A DNA stretch of 64,000 bases, from contig JAKZZE010000006.1 of NCBI GenBank assembly GCA_024220505.1, forward strand, positions 1,860,001-1,924,000, written 5' to 3'. Under the pieces are notes generated by a model. The model had not been told where the DNA came from. It saw nothing but the letters and a program-made list of their open reading frames with translations, and did no database searches. The translations under genes and the position numbers were made by a program. Below, piece by piece: positions 1 through 13,395 of this stretch; the first letter of the stretch is position 1; each line of letters starts with the position of its first letter. This stretch comes from Rhizopus arrhizus (lineage: Eukaryota > Mucoromycota > Mucoromycetes > Mucorales > Rhizopodaceae).

Positions 1-1795
1 ACTATATGAATTCTGGTTCTCTTTCTAGTAGAAAGAAGGGAGGACTTTGATTCTTGTAAGTTTATTCTGCTTTTATAATTGAATGTTTACAGAAGGATGA
101 ATTGACACATGGAAAACAGTCTCCCGTAGACTATGCTGTTTATACCTTTCCAGTTACAATCTTCCTTTACTTTTCTTTTTTCTTCCCTTTACTTCTCCGA
201 CCCCAAATCTCCTGAAATAATTATTTGTTTTAAATTAGAAGCAGATATAAATAAAGTCTTGCTGGTACTTTCTCCTTCTATTAAAATAGTGAATTATTTA
301 TAAACATCTACGCGTGATTTTTTGGACAAAGAAAGAAGAGTAGCCACTCTTATTTCTGCGTTTGTGTGTTGTGTAAAGAACGTGGGTCATACTCTTGAAC
401 CCTATTTAATAGGAGCAATACATCAGTTTATATAACTAGATTGAACAGATTCTCTACGGGCATTACTTGTATTTATTCAAGGCATTGTTTTATAGCTATG
501 TTTATAATTGAATTGAGCTAAATTCACTAATTTCTCGGCATAGAATCTTAATTGTGTTTATGAGAAAGTAAATTTATTTAATAATAAACATTCAAATGTA
601 AACGAGGGGAAGAGGGAAGCTGTGAGAATAACCTGAAGATAACACATAAAAAGAAACAATCACAACAATCTTTTTTCTTTTTTTAATTCATCTAGACGCT
701 TTAATTAGTATCTCGATTTCAAAAGTTAAATTATACACGATTTCACAGAAAAAAAGACGCTATAAATCTTGATAATAAACAGGAATGATATTAGCCAAAA
801 AGAGTATATTAAACGAGTCTCCTTTGAACTTTATAGGGAACATGTCTCATGTAAAATAAAAAAAAAGCAGAGCTTGTGTTGTCAAACAGAGTGAATAAAG
901 ATATTCATGATTTGGCGAGCAGTGCTCTGTTCATTTTTGTTTACTTTGTATTATGCAAACCGGCGTAGAAAGGGCGTTATCGACTTATCCTGAACAGGGT
1001 GCTAAACTTTATTTTCAATGCCTACAGGCGCGCTCTCTCTCTTTGTCTAAGGAGCTGAAAGTGTATTTTTATTAAGTATCTCAATATATTTACATGGCTT
1101 TCTTTGTTCTTTCATAAAAACATGAATGAAGAGCATGTACACTATAAAAACCCTTTAAACATGGACACAGTCATTTGATTCCTGGTGATAGTAATTGCAA
1201 ACTGTACTAATGAAATATTGAAGATCATATTTCAATGGCAATTTATGTAGCTTAAAGCAGATCATCTGTGGTGTAGCAGAATTGATAATCTAGACATTAC
1301 AGCATGGCATCTTTATAAATGTTCCGTTAGAGTTTTAAAGATGTAACACAATAAGATTCTGCAGGAATATATGCATAATGATTACATTATATGAACGCTT
1401 GTCATTGGTAGATCTCAGATACTATCCAACTTTATACGCAATGCTCCCCTTTCATTTAAAATTTGTGGTATATACTTGATATTGTTATTAAATGTTCTGT
1501 TTTTGGACTTTAGTACAAATATACATCAGGCCATTTAATTTGCATAATAATTTTCGAATGCATTTAATAGTATATTGTATATTTATGTCTTGTAGTAAAA
1601 CAAAAAATCTGAAAATGCCAAAAATAGTATTGAGCAAGTAAATCACTTATTCTAAACAAACAATTCATGTTTAAATAATGGAGTATTGTGTAACCATAAC
1701 ATACAGCAGGGCTATATGCCTAGCTTCATAAATCAAAATAAGTAATGACGTACTTAAATACCATACTCATTCATTAGTATATTATATTTTCTTTT

Positions 1796-1835
<40 letters not shown>

Positions 1836-2806
1836 ATCAACAATAAAAAAAATTAGGCAGAAATAGAATATTTATCAAACAATACATATTCATCCATCAA
1901 GTCAGGACCTACAGTATTTAGTTGTTCTGATAGCAGTTGCGATTTTGTTCCAAGCTTAATAAACCCTAGGATTCAATAAAGAGTGCATGAATTGAAACGT
2001 TATAAACGCACAGTGCTTAACCTGTCTGTTACCAAATAATTTTCTTAAAAAAAAGGAGTGCGCTTAATTTAATGAATCTCCTTAGATACTTTTAAACTTG
2101 AAAAATAAAGGGAGAAAGTTCCCCCGTATATGTACATGCACATACTGAAAACTGATGTAATGACTTATAGTATCTCTTTACTATGGCTTTGATTAGAAGA
2201 TTCATTAATAGATGAGCCATAACTAAATCTCAACTTATTGATGTAATTGTTCACAAGATGTTGATGTTGTTTTATATAAACTTGCTTAGATTGTTGTATA
2301 GATTGTTTAATAGCTGCGAGCGAAGGAAACACTTCTCCTAGACTTACAAGTTTTTGTAACAGAATCCTAAAAAATTGTTTTGCAAATTGACAAACCTTGA
2401 CATTTTTTACTTGTGTTTATTAAAAAAAAGGAGAATATAGAAGAGGAGGGAAAACGGTTTCTCTACTAATATCTTACAAGAGCATCAGTGCTCCGCCACT
2501 AAATGCTGATCCCTCCTATAATTGATCTTTCCATACAGCGATAAGGACATACAAGTATATATTATATTAAGTAAAACTGCAACAAAATAAGGTGATTGTA
2601 GTTTATATAATAAGCAAAACTAATTCATCATGTAGCTCATCAAATAATTCAATAAAGGTAAGCTGTTTGAACTTTTTTTTTTTCGACTCATAACACATTC
2701 CATATTAAAAAAATAATCACACGTTATTAAAGAGGCTCAGTCGCCTTTTTTTATTTTTAAACAGAACGTAGCAGTTTATGAATTAGCAGTTAGGGCAAGA
2801 GCAAAA
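1..2806. other. Gene-free AT-rich stretch
   Basis: I find no supportable gene here on either strand. The sequence is strongly AT-rich, with frequent stops in all frames and a 37-base A run at 1797-1833. The last part (about 2700-2806) is probably the 3' untranslated region of the minus-strand F-box gene. A short open frame at 953-1075 (40 codons) has no recognisable similarity and is not called. Confidence 0.6.
1797..1833. repeat. Poly-A tract (37 bases)
   Basis: Uninterrupted A run in gene-free DNA. Similar long runs lie at 12227-12258 (T), 21305-21338 (A), 21699-21724 (A) and 61907-61941 (T). They may mark old retrotransposition tails or nucleosome-poor promoter DNA. Confidence 0.9.
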
Positions 2807-5800
2807 TTATTTCTTCCTTTTCAAGATACTTCTTGTTTTACGAAGACGGTATTTGGGTCGAATTTCTTCAATTAAATTGGCTTCTTTCTGTTGAATATTG
2901 TATTTTTCACAGAAGTTCTTGATTGTTACTTCAATCGGCTCATTCTTTTTTACAAAAGAAAAAGAGAAATCTGTACGTTAGAAAAGAAAAGCAAATGGTT
3001 TGTTTCAATATAAACTTACCAAGAACATATACAAGCATTTATGTGTTTTGTCTGTAATTAGCACTTTAGACTTCCCCAAGTAACCTGGAAGCTTTTTGTA
3101 TTTTTTCGATTCATCTTCTGGCTCTTCAGAAGTTGTTTTATCATTATATGCACACAGACTAGACGTAGTAGAAGCACTTTCAGAATTTTCGTTATTTGAA
3201 TAAGTAGAGCGTACTTCAAGTGCATCAGTTTGAGAAATCAAATGTGAGCCACTGACTTCAGCATTGACTTCAACATGAGGTTGTTTCATCAAAGGATCGG
3301 AAGAAATGTGACCGTTGATGATGGTATCAACCTCAATGGATGGAGTGAGTTGATTCATTAAAGATTCGAAAGGAATATGGTCATCCGCTACAGTATCATC
3401 TTTGGTAATAAATGGTTGCTGATCCTTCGACGAAGCAAACCGGGTTGGATCATCAGGTATTTGCGTGGCAAAAGAAGGCTGTTTCGCTAAAGAATCAAAA
3501 ATTGTGTTGTTATCGATGGTGGTATTGGTTCGAGGGAGTGACTGATCCATTGAAGAAGAGAAAGAAAAAGATGATATAGTATGACTCGACATTTGGTATT
3601 GATTTACACTCTTTTCTTCTGACCAAGATTCAGCTTGACCCTCTGCAGCTACAATGTCAGTAAATAAAACAAAATCTTCCTTGTTTATCGAGCTTTTATC
3701 TTCTGTATCTGTTGATGTATCAGATACCAGACAAGGTGATGATAGATTAGATGATTTCTCGTCCTCTTTTTCATCCTCTTTTTCATCCTCTTTTTCATTT
3801 TCTTCTGTAGGTTTGTTAGCTGTGCAAACAAATGTTTCAATGGGTATAGGGCTGTTCTTCTCATCAGATTTTGGCTGTAGTACAAACATTTGATTAGCAT
3901 CCGCAGTAGTATTGCAAAACACAGGTTCTGACAAAGTAATTTGACTACTAACTTTTGGATTCAACAAGCTTTCCAAAGAACGCATTTGTTTTGGCTGAAG
4001 AGGGGCTTCTATATTATTATGAGGCCCTAAGCTTTTTGCCTTGGATTGTTTCCAACAGTTTGTCAAACGCTCAGGAGAGGTATAATCTCCACTATGTGAA
4101 TTGCTCTTTTTTGTTCTTGCTGGTCTTGGAAACTTTCTGGTGACTGGGTACGCCTTTGTGATGCTTGCCCATTGCTCCTTCGCCTTTCCGTCAGGGCGTC
4201 CTACAAAGAGCAAATTTAACTTACATGAAAAAAGAAGGAAATGTTACCGTTAACATCATAACTGCCATGCCGATCATTTGAAGTTTGATGTGAACTATTA
4301 AATGCTTTACTGGGCTTCTTCTCATTGCGCGTAGTATATTCAACAAGCGACGATTGTTCTTTATGTTTGTTCCGTCCATTGGTATTGAACGATTTACATT
4401 TGTTAGGTGGTAAATTATGCTTGACCTTTACAACAACATCATCATCGTTCTCATCATTATCCAAATCAGAGCTCTCATCAGAGCTTACGATGGATATAAT
4501 AGATTTGGAAGCATATTTTCCTTCAGTATCACTGAAGGCACATCTATAAATAGGCGAAAATAATGACGCTAAATCATTGATACTATCATCACTTGCCGTT
4601 CCATCGGATGCTTGCTTGTTCTTGATATTATCCAATGTGCAATCGCTCTCATCAATATATGGTATCTGTCCTTGCTCTTCTTTTTCACAATAAATTGTCT
4701 TTTTTTGCTCCTCAAGTACTTCGTGCGCATAGCCTTGGATACTCAAATCATCCCATTCAATTATTTTGTTAGGCGTACCCCAGCCATCGCCTTCAATAAT
4801 AAGAGTATCATTTCTATGACGATTATTCTTTTGCTGCTGCTCTAACCATCTTGCTTCAGCCCAAGTAGTCTCCGATTCAGCTTGTAAAACAAATTCACTA
4901 TTAGAAGTATTATTCCAAAGGCTATCATTGTTTTCATCAATTCCCCAAGCACCTAAACTGCTTCTTTGTTTATTTTTAGTGTTGTTAAAGCTGTCATCGT
5001 TCTTATGATCATTATTGTATTTATTTTCGCAATCACTATCTTGTGTCCCCTTTTTCTCCTTTACTTCTTCATAAAAGTTTGTATCAGATAATGGATGCAT
5101 CAATCCATTTGACATACAGTCACTGTTGTTTGCAGGAAAAGGTCCATTATCGGTAAAGTCTTTAGACCAAATAGCAGGCGTAGCTGGACGAGGAAATAAA
5201 GGAGAATTTGGAGCTTCTAATTGATTTGAATTATTTTTCGCAGTTAAATCGGCTTCACTTATGAATTTGTTCTTACTTGATATACAAGGTTGAGCTTTGG
5301 TCTTTTGATGTATCAACATTTTATCTTCCTAAAATATAAAAACTAATTCTTTTTACTGTTCTTTTCTTCTTCTTTTCTGCTTACTTGTTCAATTTCTTCA
5401 AACATAACAATCAACTCTTGTGTTGTCATTTTCAAGCGCTTGGCCAATAAAATAATTTGATTGCCAGACAAAAGGTGATCTTCAGGAACAGAACATATAG
5501 CAGGATCATTTGAATGTGCAATTGCATGGATAGCAGCTCTATCTAATATAAACCTAGACAAGTCTTCTTGATCTATACTAAATGCACCGATTGCTGAATC
5601 CTTCAAATCTTGATAATTGATTAACTTGATAGAATTCAGTCGGTAATCAATGCATTTACAACAAAGCTTGTAAATGTCTGCAGGTAAAATAGGTCCGCAA
5701 GACTTGATATAGATTTCTTTGATATAGGTTGTTATAGCAAGAGTATCAATTGAGAAAAGCTCAGAATATATTCTTGGACATTCCACAAGATGCAGTTGAG

Positions 5801-6923
5801 ATATATGCTTAATGCAAGGATTGTTGATTATAGACAAGAGCCCTTTGTTGGTTATCTGAGGACAACTCTTTAGGCCTAATACTTGCAAACAAGGTAATAA
5901 ATTGCTAATGTATTGAAAATTTTGGTCCACAATGTTCAGGTTTTCAATCAAGAGTTTTGTGAGCGGGGGCATCCATTTGGGATGCTGCTCATTCAACAGC
6001 ACGGGTTCAACTTTATCAAGCGATATAGGATCTGCCCTAATTTCCAGATGTTGTAAATTATTACAAGATATTAGAGAGGTTAATACAGTCTGTGGACTAA
6101 TCAGAGTGCATCCTTCCAAACAAAACTTGGTTAAGTTAGGAAAGGCAAGCAATACATGATGAACATCAATGTCTCGTATTTTGTGAGCCTCTGTTAAAGC
6201 GAGTCTATCCAGTTTCAAGTGACCTGGTGTACAAATTTTCTTTAGCGTATTGAATTCCATATCTTTTAAAGAGAGCTGAAGATCGATCAGATTTATAGCT
6301 TTATTAATCAATGTCGCAGCCCAAGCTTCATTAAGCCCAAAGGATCCATCTAAATGAAGGCTTGTAAGCCTTGGTAAGAAGCTGTTAATATTAAGCTGCC
6401 TGTTGGGACGATTGCCAATGATATGAAGTTGAACAAGTTGGGTTGCAAGCATAGAAAGTTGTTCCCAGTCACCTGACTCTAACTGCCAACCATAGCAAGT
6501 GATACTTGTGATGTTCTCACAGTGTCTAGCAAGCAAAAGAAGAAATTTTGGTTCAGCCAAGGTTTGCACATTGGATGGCATGTGACGTTCCATGGTAGAA
6601 TGTACGATGGTCTTGAAAACAGTTTCCTCAGGTACGTCCAAATATGCTAAATAAAAGTTGCGCACCAATAATGCTGTCTTTTTTGAAGTGCTGACTGCTC
6701 TTGTAAAATCACGTAACTGTTGAGATCTTTCAAAACGAGGAGCTTCCCAAAGAGCTTCCATTGCAGCAATGGACCAGTTAGGATGAATTAAACAAGCTTC
6801 ATATTTATCTTTTTTGTCAATCAATAGCTGACAAATATGTTTCATTACAAGTGTCGGTAATCCAACAGGCCGTTCCGTTGACTCTTCAAACTGAAAGTTG
6901 TCCCAAATCTGGTCTTCGTTCAT
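2807..6923 (-). CDS. F-box/leucine-rich-repeat protein with long disordered C-terminal tail
   Basis: Four-exon model: 6923-5385, 5328-4248, 4200-3020 and 2944-2807, giving about 1312 aa. The first exon has an F-box-like segment at about residues 20-60 (LPTLVMKHICQLL, a conserved P-W, then ALWEAPRF), followed by at least ten degenerate leucine-rich repeats. This is the layout of SCF substrate adaptors, which bind Skp1 through the F-box and substrate through the repeats. The rest (about 800 aa) is Asn/Ser/Asp/Glu-rich, contains two WG/GW-type motifs (LGAWGID, GDGWGTP) and ends in a basic tail. The first exon could be a separate gene stopping at 5343, with a second gene starting at 5319. But only 23 bases would separate them, and a GTAAGC donor (5384) and TTTTAG acceptor (5329) join them in frame across a 56-nt intron. 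The last acceptor (AAAAAAG, 2945) is weak. No function is known for the tail. Confidence 0.6.
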
Positions 6924-8730
6924 GTTGACGATTGCTATTATATACTATTGGTCTTTCTTTTTTTCTTTTATTCTCCTTTTTTTCTTTTTCTTTTCTATTC
7001 TATTCTGTTGTCTTTTTTTTTTAAAAAAAAAAAAAAATAAAAAAAATAAAAAATAAAAATTCTCCAAATAGCCTTTTGAGTTTTTATTCATCTTCATTTC
7101 TTATATTGAGCTTCCTTATTAATTTTTGCTGTTGTTCCAAAAAGCTTGCAAACATGCGATGAAGAATAAGGTCATTAATTGCAATAAAGGAGTTTGTACA
7201 GGAGTCTCTAATCGATATACTGGACAACACATTTATTTTATGGTTGAAAACACAGCAGCTAAGGAGGTAGCTGCATCAGCAGGAATTTAGATGCTGCAAT
7301 AAAAAAAAAAAAACGATGGAATTTTTACGTTTTAGAAAGATCTAAAGAGGGTTATATGTGATTTGAGTAGTGAAACATTTATGCAACTAGTGCAGTGGGT
7401 TTAATGGTTAGTAAGTCCGCAATTTACAGTTCTTTAAAACAGGCCCGCTCCCAAGTACAAAAACAGCTGATGGCCATCAAGTAAAAAAAGTACAGACGTT
7501 GCTTCACCGCTTTAAAAATTTTCAAATAATAATTAGATGACAGATAATGATTGTGTTTTCCTTGAATATATGAAGACTAGTCTTACTAGCGAGGTGAATC
7601 CTTTTAGCACTGACGAAGGAGGCAATACTATCAATGATAAAGCACTGATTAAAGTGTCAGTTACATATCAGAGTGTTGATATCGCAAATTACAAAACAAT
7701 GATTGAAGCCTTATTCAATAGAGCCCCCTAAAATTTGATTAGCAATTGTTCTAGTAGATCACTGTAAGCTATTGGCATAAATCTACTGGCAGCGAATTAA
7801 AATATTCCACTAATCTTGGAATATAAAATATATTTAATAAACAGACCCAAAACAATTATTCACAATTGAAGTTCATGAAACCATTTGTGAGATAAAATAT
7901 ATGTTGTATTTTCTTAGTCAATATGTATTGGTAGCTTTGTTCGCTATTACTTACGTTAATCAAAAGTACATATACAGTACGGTCCTTGTCATTTTTTAAC
8001 TGTATAATGTCTGCTTCATTCTTCATTTCGTTCTATAACTTGATGGAATCAGGGGATGGGGTTTGTTTAGACAAAAAATATGATAGCAAAAATACAACAG
8101 CGGTTGTAACGAATAAATCTTGTTTTGTTATTTCCATCGTCTTGCCTTTTATATCGGTGAGTCTATACGGTAAAGAAAGTCATGGATGAGCACCAGAAGC
8201 ATATGCGAGAGACAGTAATTTTTTATTTGCATGTCCAACATAACTTTGAAAGATCTTTCTTCTCGCCTAGGTCGTTTTTTATAAATGCAGCTTTTTAATT
8301 GTTGATTGCATTATCTCCTTTAAAAGTCACAAATAGCAAATGTCAATGCCAATGGAAAAATAGGATGAATTTGATTTAGTTTGGAGAGAAGGAATCGAAA
8401 AAGATCATTGACAATACACGCGGTGTTTAGTACTTCATTTTATACGAGTATCTTGTTCATTAAAGTAACTTAAACTAAATTAGTTCGTAATTATACTTAA
8501 TTCTATACAGCACATTATTAATACGGTATGTTGTAACATTAATGTTATAAAAGTATAAATTTTAGTCAATAGCAAATATTACTTTTGTGAAATATAAGAT
8601 GACATGCATCATATTTTTATACTTTGTCTATTATTATAAAAAGGGGGAAAAGAGGGGAAAAAAAAAGAGTACGAAACTAATAACAGTAGTAATAATGATA
8701 ATGAATGAAAGTTCTAAAAGATGTGCCTTT
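6924..8730. other. Intergenic region, no clear gene
   Basis: A T10A15 tract lies at 7013-7037, just upstream of the F-box gene start. Short open frames at 7537-7731 and 7986-8189 match nothing I recognise and are probably chance or remnant sequence. The right end includes the 3' untranslated region of the importin gene. Confidence 0.5.
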
Positions 8731-11700
8731 TTAAGCTTTAGGTGGAGCAGTACGGTGTTGTTCAGCGGTACTCAAGATAGACATGATTTGATTTTGTTGA
8801 TCTGCAGTTAGGTCCTTTGTTAAGAGGGTATAAGATGAGCTGTTATTCTGTTGCATGTTTCTAAACACTTGTTCAAAGCGAATGTAAGGATCAATTTCAT
8901 CCAAAGGAGATTCAAACAAAATTTCTTCTTCAAGCTCTTCTTCATCTTCGCCAAGATCGTCAAAATCGTTTTCGCCATTGTTTGCTGATGCGGCTTGAGA
9001 GGCAAGATATTCAAGATATTCATTATCCTCGTCAGGAACATCTTCATCTTCAACAGTGTCATCGATTTCATCTTCGTCACCTCCACTCAAATAATCTTCT
9101 CCAAAGTCATCATCAAAGTTGCCATACAATTTCTCCATGCTATCGCGGTTTTCCATTGCTTTTGGCAGAGATTGGAATACAGTAACAACAAAGGCTAATA
9201 ACTGAGACCAACCAGCTTGAAGTGAGTTGGGAACCAATTCCATAGGTAATTCTAACAAGGAAGAGATGGCTACAATCACCAACTTCTTATCGTGCACTCT
9301 TGTGAACTTGGGTAATGTGTTGAACCACAAAGTAAAAAATCCTTGAGTCCAGTTGTTCTCCTCAAGCAATCTAAGCGTCAAAACAGGGTTGTAATACAAG
9401 CAGTTAATGACAACTTCAATGCAGTGAACCTTGAACTCGGTTGTCTTCATGGATCCCGTAAAGATGAATTGGAAGGCCAAATTGAGGAAATGAGCGACAC
9501 ATCCGTCAACATGTCCGCGACAGTTCAGCAAGACTGATTCCATCAATTTACATGCACAAATACGATCTTGTTCTCCTGTTCTATCGCTCTTCATGACAGT
9601 ATCAATAATGTCAAACATCATGTGTTGTACTTGGTTATTTTGAATAAACACATCTTTACCATAGGAGATATAATTGTCTAAGGGTGGCAACATCTCCTCC
9701 ATGTAGTCAATACCGGAATCCTTGAATGCTCCATAGATCAATTCAAATACTCCCCACATGGTAGGTGTTACTCTCTTGGCTGAGAAGGTACATGAGTCGA
9801 TAATTTCAAAGATTTCATCATACAAGTCTAAAATCTTCTTCTCCAATGTGTATGTAATCACTGGCAAGAGTGCATTTTCTAATTGTTGAAGAATTTCGGG
9901 AGTACTCTCGAGACTAAGAATCAATGTACCAATTGTCTTCAATACACCCATAGCTGCCATAGTTTTATCACTCAATTCATCAATGTCTCCATCAAATTCA
10001 TCATCATCGTTATTCAATGCATTGTTCTGGTTTAAATCCTCCATAATACGCAAGAACGTATCTCTCAACTGTGTACAGAGCTGCACTGCAAACGGTGTCA
10101 ATTGTTCTGCAAAGACTTCAACAAATTCTTCCATCACATTAGCCAATGTGTCAATATCAATTTCGTTGGTCAAATTCAACAATTCTTGCATAATAAAAGG
10201 AAGATTGGGTGCCATTGCGTTACGAACGCTTTCGTGTCGAATCATGGGTTGCAAAGCAAGACAGGCTTGCACTCTAACAGCCAATTCAGTGTCACGAATA
10301 CAGTCAGTGACAGATTGATACAAGGTAGCCAAATTTTGTTCATTAGCGAAATCCAAATCACTAAAGTGTCTTGTCAAATCACAGGCGCGAGCTCTCAAGA
10401 AAGGGTACTTGCTCTTAAATTCAGGAAAGACATGAGTGACAAAGAAGGGCTCCATCATGCTAGCTACAGGAGACTTCTTTTGCAAAACTTGATAGGACAA
10501 ACCACCAATCATGCAAAGGGCACCATCCTTTTCTCTTGGGTTCTTTTGGTCTTCGGGTGCTTCCAAATATTTGTTGAGTACGCTGTTGACAAAGTTTAGA
10601 ATACCCATAAAGGTATGCTTTTTACGATCGCGTGCCAAGTCAATCAAGAAGTTCATGGCATTAGTTTGAGGTGAGTGGAAGTCTTCAAGAGGATCCACCT
10701 TCTTGTGTACAAATTCTACAGGATCATCATCCCAAAGCTCCTGATCTTCATCCGAGAAACAAAGTTGAGGGAACACAAAGTGGGCGACTAACGTTTCAAC
10801 GTGAGGCTTCAATAGTAACCAGGTAGTCTTATTCTTGACACAGTCCGCGAAAAAGCAAGAAGTTAAAGCTAAAACTTTGTTGGGAATCCAAATTTCCTTT
10901 TTGATCCAACATTCAATTTGGTTCAAGTAGGCTTGAAGAATGTTGGGAGCAAAGTTGGCCGAGAAGCTTTTGGCAAAGCCGCTGTATTCTGAGGAACTGC
11001 TGCGAGGCATGGTGGCGGGATTACCGTATTTGGAGAACAAACGGTTCAAACAGTGATAAGCCCACTTCTTTGTCTTCCACCAAGGATATCTTTCTCTTTC
11101 GTCCGCATCAGCAGGTAAGGCTTGATTGGGCACTTTCTTTTCAATAAGCTGAAGGAAAAGAGTTCCCCAAGGTACAAGAGAGGATGGGTCTTGAAGACAT
11201 TTGGGTAACTCGGTTTGAATACCAGAGTGATAAATCTTTAAAGAAAGCTTGAGCATTTCGGCTGCTTCCACAGTATCAGATGTTATCAAGTTGGAGGCAA
11301 TATTTTGAATAGCGGGGAAGGTGAGCTTGACAAGTTGTCTAAAAGGTTCGCGACGACTTCCGGTTCTCCATCTAAGTTGGCTGTGTTATGAGCACAGTTT
11401 ATATCCTTTGCTTTACAATACTTACTGATACACTTTAACAACTTCACGTAAGGCCAATAAACCAACATAGACTAATCGAACGTCAGTTGATGTCAAAAAC
11501 TTTTCAAGTTCGCTAACAAAGTTTGGCCAGTTATCAGGGAAATCATTTGTCAAGATGGTGTTTAAAGTAGAAGTCAATTGCACTCTGAAAGCATATGTAA
11601 GTTACTTTAGTTTGATAAAGTATTAATTATCCAACTTACTGGACTTGATTAGGAGCAGTAACTAAAGCTTGAAGAATAGTTTGTTTCACCATATTACGGT

Positions 11701-12063
11701 CATCGTCATTGATTGGAACAGCAGATTCACGTTCACCATCCCAAGCTTTGTTCAAACGATTCTTAAAATAAATGGCAGCTAATAAAGCAAATAAGAATCA
11801 TACAATCACATATTCTTCTTTTCTTTACCTGCTTGCCGAGCACCGAGTTCCAATTCTTCAGAAGCAAGAATTTGCAGTACAATAGGTAAAAAACCACTAT
11901 TGGCCTCAATCTACACGAAGTTTACAATTAACACAAAACTTTTTTTTAAAAAAAAAGAAAAGTTTGTATTTACATTTCTAATATTAAGTTCTGCTTGTTT
12001 ATGGATATTAGGATCAGGGTGGTACGTTGCCACAAATAACTGGTATACTGTGTTTTGATCCAT
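8731..12063 (-). CDS. Importin-7/8-type karyopherin beta (Sxm1/Nmd5 family)
   Basis: Nuclear import receptor that binds cargo and is released by Ran-GTP. Five exons: 12063-11974, 11910-11829, 11778-11640, 11584-11426 and 11371-8731. They sum to 1036 aa, the size of human IPO7/IPO8 and yeast Sxm1/Nmd5. The N-terminal importin-beta domain is visible (RQAAAIYFKNRLNKAW), followed by the family signature WRTGSRREPFRQL at the start of exon 5. HEAT-type helical repeats fill the rest. Two acidic patches near the C-terminus (about residues 908-935 and 950-970) match the acidic loop typical of this subgroup. All introns are 48-58 nt with consensus ends; the start is the only ATG upstream of the first conserved block. 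Confidence 0.93.
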
Positions 12064-12225
12064 CTCTTCAAAGTTATTGTAAAAGAAAAGAGAAGAGCGG
12101 TGAAAAGGAAAGGGAGAGCATGGATTTGAAAAAAAGTTTTTTTTTAGATTCCTTTGTGCGAGGAACTGTGACTGTCATGCCCTTTCAATGTACCTGCATT
12201 CTTAATTAGGGAAAAAGGCGTGTCT

Positions 12226-12258
<33 letters not shown>

Positions 12259-13249
12259 CAATCAATAGCTAAAATCAGCTTTGGAATTCATACTCAATAT
12301 TGTTCTTGTACAATACAGATTTAATATTCCATGCTCTACAGTCATATAAAAATATGCAAGTTATAAAAGAATTATTAAGAACGTATTCAATATACCTTAT
12401 CAATTAAAGCGCGTCTTTATTCTTTTTAAAGACACTGCCTGATGTCAATTTGGAAGGATGATAGTAATAGTGCGTCATTGTACTATTGTCTTGAAGATGA
12501 CTGGCTTATGTCATTAAATCTACATAATAAAGAGACATAAAGAAGGACTTTTTTAATAATAAAAAACATTAATAACCGCGGTGCTTTTGATTATAAAGGA
12601 GAATTTATCTATCAAAAGGAGACAATGACTCTCCTCATTTCTTTACATGCTGTGTCACATACCGCATTGTTCTCTTTTTTTTCCTGTGTCTCACTTGCAG
12701 CAACGAAACCATGTCTTACATATTTCTAAATTGGCTGTGTCATCATAATAACAGCCGATTCTTATTCTTGTTTTTAAGCATCAAACATCTCCAAGACTCA
12801 ATTATAGGAGTTAATAAAGTTGAAAGAGTAACCGTTTATGAAAGCCGATATGCTCAAATGGACTTGTTGGGATCAAAGTGGATGATTGTTTATAGTTTAT
12901 ATTTATTAGATGCGAGCATCATGTCGTCTTACATTGTCTTATTTGTAAATAGTAATCTTTCATGTTGATAGTAATAGGGATTGGCTGGAAAAAAAAAGTT
13001 TGGATGCTGGCTTTCAATTCTGAGAAAGTGGTAATCAGTCTGCAAGTGTTCCGATTGCCTTTTTCTTTTGCAATTCTTATTCAAAGAGTCTCATCAACAA
13101 CAAAACTTTCAGTGAAGGGGGCTAGAGTGTGACCTTGATCGATAAGGAATCCAAAGGGGAAATTCTCGCGATTGGTATCTGATTCGTTGATAATATGAGT
13201 TTTAAATTTCCCTCGACGTGAGATCACATGACGTAGACAATGACATTAC
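12064..13249. other. Intergenic region with long poly-T run
   Basis: Promoter side of the importin gene. It contains a 32-base T run at 12227-12258. Open frames (for example 12711-12968) show no protein-like pattern. No gene is supported. Confidence 0.5.
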
Positions 13250-13395
13250 GATTAAAGAACGAATTTTTATTTATAAATAAATTTATAAAGCAACCCAAAT
13301 GAGCACATAGTACTTGCGTATTGAATTGCCCGGGTCAGGTCTAGAAAGTTGCAAATTGTACGAAAAAACCTTTTGATGGTCAAAAGGGTAAAAAA
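13250..13395 (-). mobile_element. 5'-truncated retroelement 3' end with target-site duplication
   Basis: This stretch resembles 41296-41430 over its whole length (shared blocks include ACCTTTTGAT and GAGCACATA/AAGCACATA). It is flanked by a 14-base imperfect direct repeat, GACAATGACATTAC at 13236-13249 and GACGATGACATTAC at 13396-13409. This is what a short 5'-truncated LINE-type insertion with its target-site duplication looks like. Orientation is taken from the longer copy at 41 kb, whose coding remnants read on the minus strand. Confidence 0.55.

Noticed and set aside
953..1075. 40-codon open frame starting MQTGVERALSTYPEQG
   Set aside because: Too short, isolated, no recognised similarity and no nearby splice-linked exon.
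3685..3900. Open frames in other phases over the Glu/Lys- and Ser-rich parts of the F-box tail (also 3654-3893 and 4325-4549)
   Set aside because: They are shadows of low-complexity coding sequence and lack any family pattern.
12711..12968. 85-codon plus-strand frame upstream of the importin gene
   Set aside because: Composition is that of AT-rich intergenic DNA; no domain or splice context.
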